From the NCBI GenBank assembly GCA_017622135.1, contig JAGARR010000005.1:1-42218 (forward strand): 42,218 nt of DNA, in the 5' to 3' direction. Below, piece after piece: positions 6,792-14,123 of the stretch. The translations under genes were made by a program, and so were the position numbers. The number at the start of each line of letters is the position of its first letter. Positions within the stretch are counted from its first letter, which is position 1. The notes under the pieces were generated by a model. That model saw nothing but the letters and a program-made list of their open reading frames with translations, did no database searches and had not been told where the DNA came from. Origin of the DNA: Spirochaetaceae bacterium (GTDB taxonomy: Bacteria; Spirochaetota; Spirochaetia; Treponematales; Treponemataceae).

Positions 6792-8605
6792 GCATCAATC
6801 TCCTCCAGCAGGTTGTTGACGATAAAATCCCGGCGGGAGGGGGTGTTCTTGCCCATGTAGAATTCCAACAGGGGCTGCACCTCCTTCAGAGCCTTCACCT
6901 CCACCGGCACCAGGTGCATGTCCTCCCCGATGAACTGCCCGAACTCCTTGGAACCGATTTCTCCCAGCCCCTTGAACCGGGTCACCTCCACCCCCTTTCC
7001 CAGCTCCTTCATAGCGGCATCCCGCTCCGCCTCGGTGTAGCAGTAGCGGGTGTCCTTCTTGGTGCGGACCCGGAACAGAGGTGTTTCCAAGATAAAAATG
7101 CGGCCGCTAGTCACCAGCTCTTCAAAAAATCCTAAGAAAAAGGTAAGCATCAGGTTACGGATATGGAAGCCGTCGTTGTCCGCATCGGTGGCGATGATAA
7201 TGCGGCCGTACCGCAGCCCGCTGATGTCGTTCTCGATTCCCAGAGCTGTCATCAGGTTGAACAGCTCCTCGTTGCGGTAAATCTCTGTCCGTCGCTTGCC
7301 GAACATGTTCAGGGGCTTTCCCCGCAGGCTAAAGATGGCCTGGGTCATGGGATTGCGGCAGCCCACCATGGAACCAGAGGCGGAATCACCCTCGGTAATA
7401 AAAATCGTGGAATTTTCTCCCTTGGCATCCCCCAAATGGTACTTGCAGTCCTTCAGCTTAGGAATGTTCAGGGCAATCTTCTTGGCCGCCTCCTTAGCCT
7501 CCTTCTTTACGGCGTTCAGCTCGGTACGCAGCCGCTCGTTGGCGGTAATCTTCTGCTCCAGAGCCTTGGCGGAATCGGGGTTGCGGTGGAGCCAGTCGTC
7601 CACGGCGGCCTTGGTCTCGGACACAATCCAGGAGCGGATGTCCGTGTTGCCCAGCTTGTTCTTTGTCTGGCTCTCAAAGACGGGATCCTTTACCTTCACC
7701 AGCAGGGCGGCGGCAATTCCCTCCCGCACGTCCTCACTCTTGTACTGCTTCTTGAAGAATTCGTTCACCCCCTTCAGGAAGCCCTCCTTGAAGGCCGAAA
7801 GATGGGTGCCGCCGTCGGAGGTCTCCTGGCCGTTTACAAAGGAAAAATAGGTCTCCCCATAGGCATTGGAATGGGTTACGGCAAATTCCAGCCGCTCCCC
7901 CTTGTAGTAGCCCAGCTGATACAGGGCTGTTTCCGCCACCTCGCTGTTCAGCAAATCCAGCAGGCCGTTGTTGCTCACGTATTCCTGGCCGTTGCACACC
8001 AGCTTGAGTCCAGCGTTCAGGTAGGCGTAGTTCCAAAGCCGCTTTTCCACGAACTCCAGGTTGTAGGCGTACTGACCAAAAATCTCCGTGTCCGGCTCGA
8101 ATTCGATGTAGGTGCCGTCCGCCACCTCCGGCTTCGTCTTGCCGTTCCGCTGGGACACCAGCCTTCCCCGCTGGAACACCGCCTCGGCGCACTTGCCGCC
8201 CCGCACGGACATGACCTTGAAGTAGGACGAAAGTGCGTTTACAGCCTTGGTTCCCACGCCGTTCAATCCCACGGAAAACTGGAACACATCGTCGTTGTAC
8301 TTGGCGCCTGTGTTAATGATGGAGACGCACTCCACCACCTTCCCCAGGGGAATGCCACGGCCATAGTCCCGGACCTTCACCCGGCTGCCGGCAATCTCGA
8401 TGGCAATTTTACTGCCATTGCCCATGATGAACTCGTCAACTGAATTGTCTATTATTTCTTTTAAGAGAATATAAATACCATCGTTGCGGTTGGAGCCGTC
8501 CCCCAGCCGCCCGATGTACATGCCAGACCTGAGCCGGATGTGCTCAAGGGGACTAAGAGTCTGGATCTTTGACTCGTCGTACACGCTTTTTTTCTTCTCA
8601 CCCAT
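6788..8605 (-). CDS. parE: DNA topoisomerase IV subunit B (ParE-type)
   Basis: This is the ATPase subunit partnering ParC. The GHKL domain shows EIIDNSVDEF, RDYGRGIP and GLNGVGTKAVNAL in order; the Toprim domain has ITEGDSASG, SLRGKPLNMFGK and IIATDADNDGFHI, in which the metal-binding acidic residues are present (the more usual form is DADVDGSHI). At 605 residues it is the short ParE form. The ATG at 8605 is chosen because MGEKKK is followed at once by the conserved LSPLEHIRLRSGMYIG block; an in-frame TTG at 8641 coincides with the -35 box and is unlikely to be a start. It is not adjacent to parC: three plus-strand genes lie between the two subunits. There is no Shine-Dalgarno. Confidence 0.9.
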   Translation of the reverse strand: MGEKKKSVYDESKIQTLSPLEHIRLRSGMYIGRLGDGSNRNDGIYILLKEIIDNSVDEFIMGNGSKIAIEIAGSRVKVRDYGRGIPLGKVVECVSIINTGAKYNDDVFQFSVGLNGVGTKAVNALSSYFKVMSVRGGKCAEAVFQRGRLVSQRNGKTKPEVADGTYIEFEPDTEIFGQYAYNLEFVEKRLWNYAYLNAGLKLVCNGQEYVSNNGLLDLLNSEVAETALYQLGYYKGERLEFAVTHSNAYGETYFSFVNGQETSDGGTHLSAFKEGFLKGVNEFFKKQYKSEDVREGIAAALLVKVKDPVFESQTKNKLGNTDIRSWIVSETKAAVDDWLHRNPDSAKALEQKITANERLRTELNAVKKEAKEAAKKIALNIPKLKDCKYHLGDAKGENSTIFITEGDSASGSMVGCRNPMTQAIFSLRGKPLNMFGKRRTEIYRNEELFNLMTALGIENDISGLRYGRIIIATDADNDGFHIRNLMLTFFLGFFEELVTSGRIFILETPLFRVRTKKDTRYCYTEAERDAAMKELGKGVEVTRFKGLGEIGSKEFGQFIGEDMHLVPVEVKALKEVQPLLEFYMGKNTPSRRDFIVNNLLEEIDA

Positions 8606-8641
8606 AGAATTGAGTATAGCAGAAATAAAGGATGTAGCCAA
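8606..8641 (-). promoter_or_regulatory. parE promoter giving a near-leaderless start
   Basis: On the minus strand TTGGCT (8641-8636), a 17-base spacer and TATACT (8618-8613) are followed by only 7 bases before the ATG. Transcription would start on or one base before the A of ATG, and no ribosome site exists. Confidence 0.6.
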
Positions 8642-8684
8642 GCTAAAAGGGTTTCACACGGATACTGGAGGAAATCTCCAAGAT

Positions 8685-8702
8685 GGCTCCTGATATGGAG
8701 CC
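8685..8702 (-). terminator. Hairpin after the hemerythrin cluster
   Basis: GGCTCC and GGAGCC flank a 6-nt loop directly after the stop of the last hemerythrin gene; a second small stem TGGAG/CTCCA lies at 8666-8680. In the minus direction no T-tract follows, so termination strength is doubtful. Confidence 0.4.
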
Positions 8703-8703
8703 T

Positions 8704-9156
8704 TTACGAACTTTTTTTTCTGTTTGGGTCAAAGAAATACTTTTCAAATTCCTGGTCATCATGGGCAATGTGGGAAATAATCCACTCCCGCAACTGAGAT
8801 GAGAATTCAAAGGCTGTCTGCATGGTGGCCTTGGGAAAATTCTCCAAGGTAGTGGCCACCATATCTACAAATTCCTGATGATACCGCTTGTGCTGCTGAA
8901 ACTTGGGATAATCAATCTGCTGCATCATACGCTCCTGGGCCACGAAATGACCCTTTGTGTACTTTACCGCTCCCTTCAACGCAACAGCCAAGGCTACCTT
9001 CCAGTCAGCCCCGTCGCCACGCCGCATGATTTCCGCTCTCAGCTGATTGCACAAGTCAACGAGCTCCTTGTTTTGGCTATCCAGCATGGAAATGCCCATC
9101 TCATATTTCTTTTCCCATGGAACCCATTCCATGGGTGTCTGCATCTCATCTCCCAT
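8704..9156 (-). CDS. Degenerate bacteriohemerythrin, lacking two iron ligands
   Basis: The 150-residue protein is a one-domain hemerythrin, a four-helix bundle that normally holds a di-iron O2-binding site with five His, one Glu and one Asp. Here the first ligand His is Asn29 (LDSQNKEL instead of IDxQHxxL) and the bridging Glu is Gln74 (GHFVAQERMM instead of HFSTEEKLM). His70, His89, His93, His129 and Asp134 remain. It probably cannot form the normal diferric site. The ATG at 9156 is chosen for GAGGG five bases upstream and lies 16 nt after the stop of the intact hemerythrin gene; the frame stays open upstream but that part is a shadow of the neighbour. Last gene of a three-copy array. Confidence 0.85.
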   Translation of the reverse strand: MGDEMQTPMEWVPWEKKYEMGISMLDSQNKELVDLCNQLRAEIMRRGDGADWKVALAVALKGAVKYTKGHFVAQERMMQQIDYPKFQQHKRYHQEFVDMVATTLENFPKATMQTAFEFSSQLREWIISHIAHDDQEFEKYFFDPNRKKSS

Positions 9157-9172
9157 TTCCGCCCTCAAAACC

Positions 9173-9685
9173 TTATTTTCCAGCAGCTTGTTGCTGCATA
9201 CGCACCTTGCTAAAATACTCCAAGATTGGGCGCACATACAGCTTGTCCTCGCAGGCCACATGGGACAGAATCCAATCCCGCAGGAAGTCCAACAGGGAAT
9301 AGGCCTCCTGCAAGGTGGCCAGGTCAAAGGTCATCAGCTGCTTTGTCACCTGCTCCACAAACTTGATGTGCTGGCTACGGTGGATATCATAGTCCTTGTA
9401 ATTGCAGGCCTTCATTAGCTTTTCCTCGGTGGAAAAATGCTCCTGGGTATAGGAAGCCAGTTCCTTCAAGGTGTTGGCTAGGGACACGTGCCAATCAATA
9501 CCTTCCTGGGAGGAAAAATCCTTTAAATCACGCCGCAACTTGTTGCACAACTCTACAAGATGTCGGTGCTGCTTGTCTATGAGGGGAATGCCCAGCTCGT
9601 ACTTTTTTTCCCACTTAATCCATATATACTGCTCGACCTCTTCTTCCTGTCCATTCAGAACCTGGCTCTTGTCTTCAACACTCAT
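9173..9685 (-). CDS. Bacteriohemerythrin, intact site
   Basis: A 170-residue hemerythrin with all seven di-iron ligands in place: His40 (IDKQHRHL), His83 and Glu87 (EHFSTEEKLM), His102 and His106 (IHRSQH), His142 and Asp147 (LSHVACEDKLY). Such proteins bind O2 reversibly in the cytoplasm and are thought to scavenge or buffer oxygen in anaerobes and microaerophiles. A 20-residue acidic N-terminal extension precedes the domain. The start at 9685 (MSVEDKSQ) has GGAGG seven bases upstream; an ATG six bases earlier is too close to that site. Middle gene of the array, 16 nt before the degenerate copy. Confidence 0.9.
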   Translation of the reverse strand: MSVEDKSQVLNGQEEEVEQYIWIKWEKKYELGIPLIDKQHRHLVELCNKLRRDLKDFSSQEGIDWHVSLANTLKELASYTQEHFSTEEKLMKACNYKDYDIHRSQHIKFVEQVTKQLMTFDLATLQEAYSLLDFLRDWILSHVACEDKLYVRPILEYFSKVRMQQQAAGK

Positions 9686-9736
9686 ATACATACCTCCTAC
9701 AACAATACTATCATAATGGATAAGGCTTCAGCAAAA

Positions 9737-10195
9737 TCAAATACCCTTCTGCTTACAATATTCCACAATGTGGCCCTGGAACTGCCGGTCCTCGTAGGCA
9801 ATGTGCGTCAGCACCCACTCCTTGAGATAGGTGGCAAATTCAAAGGCCGTCTGCAGGGTGGCAGCCTGGAAGGACTCCAAGATATGGGTGATGGTCTCCA
9901 CAAATTCCTGATGGCAGTGGCGATGATACTCGAAATTGGGATAATTGGAGGCCTGCATCAGCTTTTCCTCCGTGGAAAAATGAGTCTTCGTATACTGAAC
10001 CGTCTCCCGCAAGGCTTCTGACAGGGCAGTCTGCCATCCGACACTCTCACTGGAGCTATGGTTCATCAGCTCCGCCCTGAATTTATTGCACAAAAAGACA
10101 AGATGCCTGTGCTGCTCATCTATCGTGGAAATTCCCAACTCATAAGATGCATCCCAAGGCATCCACGCATTTGCATCATCGTATTGTCCTGCCAT
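9737..10195 (-). CDS. Bacteriohemerythrin, intact site
   Basis: The 152-residue product retains every hemerythrin ligand: His29 (IDEQHRHL), His72 and Glu76 (THFSTEEKLM), His91 and His95 (HRHCH), His131 and Asp136 (LTHIAYEDRQF). It is the first gene of the three-copy array and the one nearest the predicted promoter. ATG at 10195 follows GGAGG with a 10-base gap. The three proteins clearly arose by local duplication. An O2-binding or oxygen-protection role is expected from the family, and fits with the rubredoxin gene elsewhere in the window; sensing is possible but no signalling domain is fused. Confidence 0.9.
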   Translation of the reverse strand: MAGQYDDANAWMPWDASYELGISTIDEQHRHLVFLCNKFRAELMNHSSSESVGWQTALSEALRETVQYTKTHFSTEEKLMQASNYPNFEYHRHCHQEFVETITHILESFQAATLQTAFEFATYLKEWVLTHIAYEDRQFQGHIVEYCKQKGI

Positions 10196-10230
10196 CTTCT
10201 GCAAACCTCCTGCAAAAAAACGTTGGTATT

Positions 10231-10236
10231 AGTATA
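10231..10236 (-). promoter_or_regulatory. Predicted -10 box for hemerythrin genes
   Basis: TATACT on the minus strand lies about 35 bases before the first hemerythrin ATG; no clear -35 hexamer is seen at 16-18 bases. The region upstream is A/T-rich. Confidence 0.35.
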
Positions 10237-10276
10237 TCACAGTTTCTATCTTTTGGATATTTTTTTTACCAAAAAA

Positions 10277-11080
10277 TTACATTTTGAATTCCTCCCCCAG
10301 ATAAATCTTCCTGGCCACCGGGGACTCCAAAATCTCCTCCTTGGAGCCCTGGGCCACAATCTGCCCGGAGCTGATGATGATGGCCCGATCGGTAATTTCC
10401 AGTGTGTCACGAACATTGTGGTCGGTTATCAGAACTCCGATTCCCCGCTGGGAAAGTTTGCTCACCATAGACTTGATGTCACTGACAGCAATGGGATCGA
10501 TTCCGGCGAAGGGCTCGTCCAAAAGTAGGAATTTCGGTTCGATGGCCAGGGAGCGGGCAATCTCGGTACGGCGGCGCTCGCCTCCGGAAAGGGTGTAGGC
10601 CGGCTGCGTGCGGATCCGCTGGATATCGAATTCCTCTATCAGGTGCTCCAGTCTCTCCCGCTTCTCCTTCATGGACAGACCCCGCTGGGTCTCCAGCACC
10701 GACCAAATATTCTGCTCCACCGTCAGCTTCTTGAACACAGAGGGCTCCTGGGGCAGATAGGAGATGCCCATCCGAGCCCGCTTGTACATGGGCAGCCGGG
10801 TGATACAGGTGTCGTTCAAAAAGACCTCTCCAGCAGTGGGACGATAGAAGCCTACAATCATATAGAAGGAGGTAGTCTTTCCCGCTCCGTTCGGTCCTAG
10901 CAGCCCCAGCACCTCCCCGGTGGTCATGGAAAAGTCCACCCCCCGCACCACCTTCTTCTTACCGAAGTTCTTGTAGAGGCTGTTGATTCTCAGCACATGG
11001 GACGAGCCTGAGGGGGCTTCCAGCTGGACGGGAGGAACAGCATCCTGAGGATTGGCATCGAGGCCATCATCCTGCATCAT
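10277..11080 (-). CDS. lptB: LptB-type ABC transporter ATPase
   Basis: An ATP-binding subunit of the Lpt (lipopolysaccharide/lipid export) ABC transporter. After an N-terminal extension of about 30 residues the order is Walker [11 protein letters not shown]-loop [17 protein letters not shown], signature [16 protein letters not shown], Walker [14 protein letters not shown] and switch [10 protein letters not shown], all typical of LptB. The N-terminal extension is longer than in E. coli LptB (about 240 residues). Start could be ATG 11080 or 11077; GGGAGG lies four or seven bases upstream. The lptA stop overlaps this start. The LptF/LptG membrane partners are not in the window. Treponemes are generally reported to lack LPS, so the cargo may be another lipid. 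Confidence 0.9.
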   Translation of the reverse strand: MMQDDGLDANPQDAVPPVQLEAPSGSSHVLRINSLYKNFGKKKVVRGVDFSMTTGEVLGLLGPNGAGKTTSFYMIVGFYRPTAGEVFLNDTCITRLPMYKRARMGISYLPQEPSVFKKLTVEQNIWSVLETQRGLSMKEKRERLEHLIEEFDIQRIRTQPAYTLSGGERRRTEIARSLAIEPKFLLLDEPFAGIDPIAVSDIKSMVSKLSQRGIGVLITDHNVRDTLEITDRAIIISSGQIVAQGSKEEILESPVARKIYLGEEFKM

Positions 11081-11733
11081 CACTCCTCCCTCTCCGTCAC
11101 GGAGCCCTGCACACGACCGATCATAGTTATCTCCTCTGTATCCAGGTTGAACAGAATCTCCTGGGCACGAAAGGTATCCTGCCCTCGCACCACCTGGGGA
11201 TTTCCCGTCATCTCCAGCATCTTCTCCTCCTTCCGGTACAGTGCGAAGACACAGGTGGAAACACTGTCCTCCCGAGTCAGCTCCACGTCCACCTGCATCA
11301 GGGCCACGGCATCCTGCTCCCGGTACTCAATGCGCTGGGCCTTTGCCACCACATCGTTCTCCCGGTCATCCAGCACCACGCTGCCACTGAACAGGGCAAT
11401 CTTCTCCTCCCGGTCATACTCCATGGTTCCGCAACTGAAGGTAAGGCCATCCTCCTGCTGAACACCACGAACGCCGCCAACTGCCTTGATAAAGCGAAAG
11501 TCCTTGCCATACAACTCGATGACATCAGCCTCAATCTCCATGGAAGAGGTCTTTATCTTGGCGTTTCCTGAAAGCTTGGTGTAGTCCTGCCCCTCCTTCA
11601 TGGAACCAGACATTCTCCCTGCACTGAAATCAATCGACTCCTCCCGACTCTGGGCTTCACCCTGCTGGGGAAAGGCCAGGGGACCCCACAGGCAGAGGGA
11701 AAGGCACAGCAGCAAGAAAAATGACGCTCTCAT
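11080..11733 (-). CDS. lptA: LptA/OstA-like periplasmic lipid-transport protein
   Basis: A 217-residue exported protein with an N-terminal signal peptide (hydrophobic core about 5-20, likely cleavage near residues 22-28) and a repetitive beta-strand body of the OstA/LptA jellyroll kind, with alternating phrases such as [36 protein letters not shown] and [19 protein letters not shown]. In Lpt systems LptA bridges LptC and the outer-membrane LptD. It overlaps lptC by 4 nt (ATGA) and abuts lptB. The position between lptC and lptB supports the name more than sequence identity does. Confidence 0.82.
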   Translation of the reverse strand: MRASFFLLLCLSLCLWGPLAFPQQGEAQSREESIDFSAGRMSGSMKEGQDYTKLSGNAKIKTSSMEIEADVIELYGKDFRFIKAVGGVRGVQQEDGLTFSCGTMEYDREEKIALFSGSVVLDDRENDVVAKAQRIEYREQDAVALMQVDVELTREDSVSTCVFALYRKEEKMLEMTGNPQVVRGQDTFRAQEILFNLDTEEITMIGRVQGSVTEREE

Positions 11734-12350
11734 TGTGGGCCATCCTGCTTCTTGCGGGTATAGATGGTGCCGGACACCTCCCCACTGAACTGAAAGCTCC
11801 TGCTGACAGCACTGGCGGAAAATCCAATGCCAGCCATCTCTATCCTGCTAGTATGCTCCGCCTCCTGATTCTGCCGGGAGGGATCCTGCTGAGAGGAGGC
11901 CTGCCCCCTGCTTCCCCGCACCAACTCCAAGGTGTCGCTGGATCCAGAAACAAGCTGCTCACCAACACCGTCCCACCTCAGAGCCTGGGACCGCACCACC
12001 ATATCATCCTGGATAGAGTCGATGAACACATCACCCAGCAACGAGTACTGCTGGTCGGCAGTGTTGACGGAAATCATCTGGGAGCTGCCCTGAGCGGAAA
12101 GCTCCCCCGCCTGGTTGTAGGTGGAGAAGGAGACCTCTCTGCCATAAAGGGCACTGTCATCACGATATTGCTCCAACTGACTGCTCTTCATCATCATGGA
12201 CACCTTGCCAGCCTCATAGTCTAGATACTCCACGTCAGTAAAAACCAACTCCGGAATATGATCCACCTGGGGCTCCTCCACCTTGTAGGAGAGGGAGCAG
12301 GCGGCAAGGGAGAAAAAGGAAAATACCAGCAGCAGGAAACGTACCATCAT
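11730..12350 (-). CDS. lptC: LptC-like lipoprotein
   Basis: The 206-residue protein begins with a short hydrophobic segment ending LAAC (Cys18), giving a lipoprotein instead of the usual LptC membrane anchor. The following beta-rich region, with YKVEEPQVDHIPELVFTDVE and repeated V-F-D-type strands, fits the LptC fold, which docks on the transporter and hands lipid to LptA. A Gln/Ser-rich stretch (about 145-165) is a likely insertion. It overlaps pyrG by 4 nt upstream and lptA by 4 nt downstream, so pyrG-lptC-lptA-lptB should be one message. Family assignment depends partly on this context. Confidence 0.75.
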   Translation of the reverse strand: MMVRFLLLVFSFFSLAACSLSYKVEEPQVDHIPELVFTDVEYLDYEAGKVSMMMKSSQLEQYRDDSALYGREVSFSTYNQAGELSAQGSSQMISVNTADQQYSLLGDVFIDSIQDDMVVRSQALRWDGVGEQLVSGSSDTLELVRGSRGQASSQQDPSRQNQEAEHTSRIEMAGIGFSASAVSRSFQFSGEVSGTIYTRKKQDGPQ

Positions 12351-13945
12351 TTTTTCAGGGCCGCCGCCACAAAGGACACGAACAGGGGATGGGGCTTGGT
12401 GGGCCGAGAGGTAAACTCAGGATGGAACTGCACGCCAATTCCCCAAGGATGATCCTGCCACTCAAAGGCCTCCACCAAGCCATCTTGAGCGGTGGCTGCG
12501 ACCACAAGGCCACAGTCCGCCATATCCTGGGTATAGCGGCGGTCAAAGGCGTACTTACTGCGGTGGCGCTCGGAAATCTGGGCAGCTCCATCGTAGACGG
12601 CGGCCAGACGGGAGCCCCCCTCCAGCTGGATGGTGGCGGCCCCCAGCCGCATGATGCCGGCCGCCGCCAGCCCCACCTGCTCCTCCGGCAGACTTATGAC
12701 AGGATGGGTGGAGCTCTGGACAAATTCCGTGGAGTCCGCATCCTGCCAGCCCAAGATATTCCGGGCAGACTCAATAGCCATCAGCTGCATTCCGCTGTTG
12801 ATGCCCAGATAAGGAAGCTTGTGCTCCCGGGCATACTTCACACCGGCCAGCATTCCCAAAAAGCCCCGCTGGCCGTAGCTGTCGGGAATCAGCAGGCCGT
12901 CAAGACCTTCAAAGAACTGGGACACATCCCCCACCGCCTCAAGGCTCTCCGCCTCGATCTTCCTGATCTCCAGCTTCATGTTGTGGGCACTGACGGCCGC
13001 GTGGAGCAATGACTCCCGCACGGACTTGTAGCAGTCGTCCTGAAAATTCTGCCGTCCCATGACACCGATAACCACCGTTCCCCGGGGCTTGTTGAACTTG
13101 CCCAGAAAGTCCTGCCAGGGACGGAGATCCGCCTGCCGGTCTCCCAGACCCAGCCGGGAAAGAATCTTTGCGTCCAGCCCCTGCTTGTGGAATTCCAGAG
13201 GCAGCTCGTACACGGTGCTGTTGACATCCACGGAGGTGAACACAGCGGAGGGCTCCACGTTGCAGAAGAGGGCAATCTTCTTCCGCAGCTCCTCGTCCAG
13301 GGGATTCTCCGTGCGGCACAAAAGGATGTCCGGCTGGATGCCGATCTCCTGCATCTTCTTCACGGAATGCTGGGTGGGCTTTGTCTTGAGCTCGCCGCCA
13401 AAGAGCATGGGCACCAGGGTCAGGTACAGGGACAGGGCGTTGCCCTTCCCCAGCTCCCGAATCAGCTGGCGGGCAGCCTCCAGGAAGGGAATCAGCTCGA
13501 TGTCTCCCACGGTACCGCCAATCTCCACAATCACCACGTCGGCGCCGGTATGGCTGCCCACCGCCAGAATGCGGCGCTTGATCTCGTCAGTGATGTGGGG
13601 GATCACCTGGACGGTGCGTCCGTTATAGCGGCCGGAGCGCTCGTTGCTGATGACCTCGTTGTACACCTTTCCCGTGGTGACGGAATTCAGCTTTGTCAAG
13701 GATACATTGGTAAACCGGGAGTAGGTTCCTAGGTCAAGGTCCGTCTCCGCACCGTCCTCGGTGACATACACCTCGCCGTGCTGATAGGGACTCATATTTC
13801 CTGCATCCACATTGATATAGGGATCGCATTTCATCATGGCGACAGAAAGGCCGCAGCACTCCAAAAGGCTTCCCACAGAAGAAGCCGCCACACCCTTGCC
13901 GAGACTGGAACAAACACCGCCGGTTACAATAATGTACTTACTCAT
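12347..13945 (-). CDS. pyrG: CTP synthase with inactivated glutaminase domain
   Basis: The product makes CTP from UTP and ATP, normally with NH3 from glutamine. The synthetase half is intact: P-loop GGVCSSLGKG, KCDPYINVDAGNMSPYQHGEV, VEIGGTVGDIE and the VQVIPHITDEIK block. In the glutamine amidotransferase half the nucleophile motif GICLGMQ reads GINSGMQ, with Asn383 in place of Cys (codon AAC, 12797-12799), and the oxyanion-loop PGGFG reads PDSYG (355-358). The His and Glu of the triad remain (FHPEF, His508 and Glu510). I infer that it cannot hydrolyse glutamine and must use free ammonia. 532 residues, normal length, no frameshift. The ATG has no Shine-Dalgarno. First gene of the lpt operon. 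Confidence 0.92.
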   Translation of the reverse strand: MSKYIIVTGGVCSSLGKGVAASSVGSLLECCGLSVAMMKCDPYINVDAGNMSPYQHGEVYVTEDGAETDLDLGTYSRFTNVSLTKLNSVTTGKVYNEVISNERSGRYNGRTVQVIPHITDEIKRRILAVGSHTGADVVIVEIGGTVGDIELIPFLEAARQLIRELGKGNALSLYLTLVPMLFGGELKTKPTQHSVKKMQEIGIQPDILLCRTENPLDEELRKKIALFCNVEPSAVFTSVDVNSTVYELPLEFHKQGLDAKILSRLGLGDRQADLRPWQDFLGKFNKPRGTVVIGVMGRQNFQDDCYKSVRESLLHAAVSAHNMKLEIRKIEAESLEAVGDVSQFFEGLDGLLIPDSYGQRGFLGMLAGVKYAREHKLPYLGINSGMQLMAIESARNILGWQDADSTEFVQSSTHPVISLPEEQVGLAAAGIMRLGAATIQLEGGSRLAAVYDGAAQISERHRSKYAFDRRYTQDMADCGLVVAATAQDGLVEAFEWQDHPWGIGVQFHPEFTSRPTKPHPLFVSFVAAALKK

Positions 13946-13951
13946 GCAGCA

Positions 13952-13980
13952 ATTTTCCCGCTATTACCCGCTTTTGTCAA
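13952..13980 (-). promoter_or_regulatory. pyrG promoter with 6-nt gap to ATG
   Basis: On the minus strand TTGACA (13980-13975), a 17-base spacer and GAAAAT (13957-13952) are followed by six bases and the pyrG ATG. The -35 is perfect and the -10 weak. The layout predicts a leaderless message. Confidence 0.5.
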
Positions 13981-14070
13981 TGGAGAGGAAAAGAAAAGCG
14001 TACCGCAAAAAGAAGCCAGCTCCATCTCCCGCATGAACTTTTTTTTAACTTTTTTTTATCATAAGACAAC

Positions 14071-14099
14071 TTCTCAAATCTCATTTTTAATGATATTAT
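14071..14099 (+). promoter_or_regulatory. Predicted promoter of the GGDEF-EAL gene
   Basis: TTCTCA, 17 bases and TATTAT (14094-14099), in very AT-rich DNA. Start near 14106 leaves an 18-nt leader containing GGAG six bases before the ATG at 14124. Confidence 0.5.
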
Positions 14100-14123
14100 A
14101 AAAAAAAATGGTTGGAGTTCCTC

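Larger units (their letters stand above)
5320..6793 (+). repeat. Tandem duplication: astacin tail + hairpin + lipoprotein gene
   Basis: Copy A spans about 5320-6096 and copy B about 6097-6793. Each starts with the last codons of the astacin gene (TCGAGATGGTGAATCG..., complete stop and following GCTTG), then a hairpin, then a lipoprotein gene, and each lipoprotein gene ends in CTATCCTATTAGGC. In copy B the astacin tail is a non-coding relic. The outer ends (start and end of each lipoprotein gene) are most conserved; the middle has diverged strongly. Confidence 0.85.

Noticed and set aside
7163..8443. 426-codon open frame opposite parE
   Set aside because: Antisense shadow of parE with no recognisable domain.
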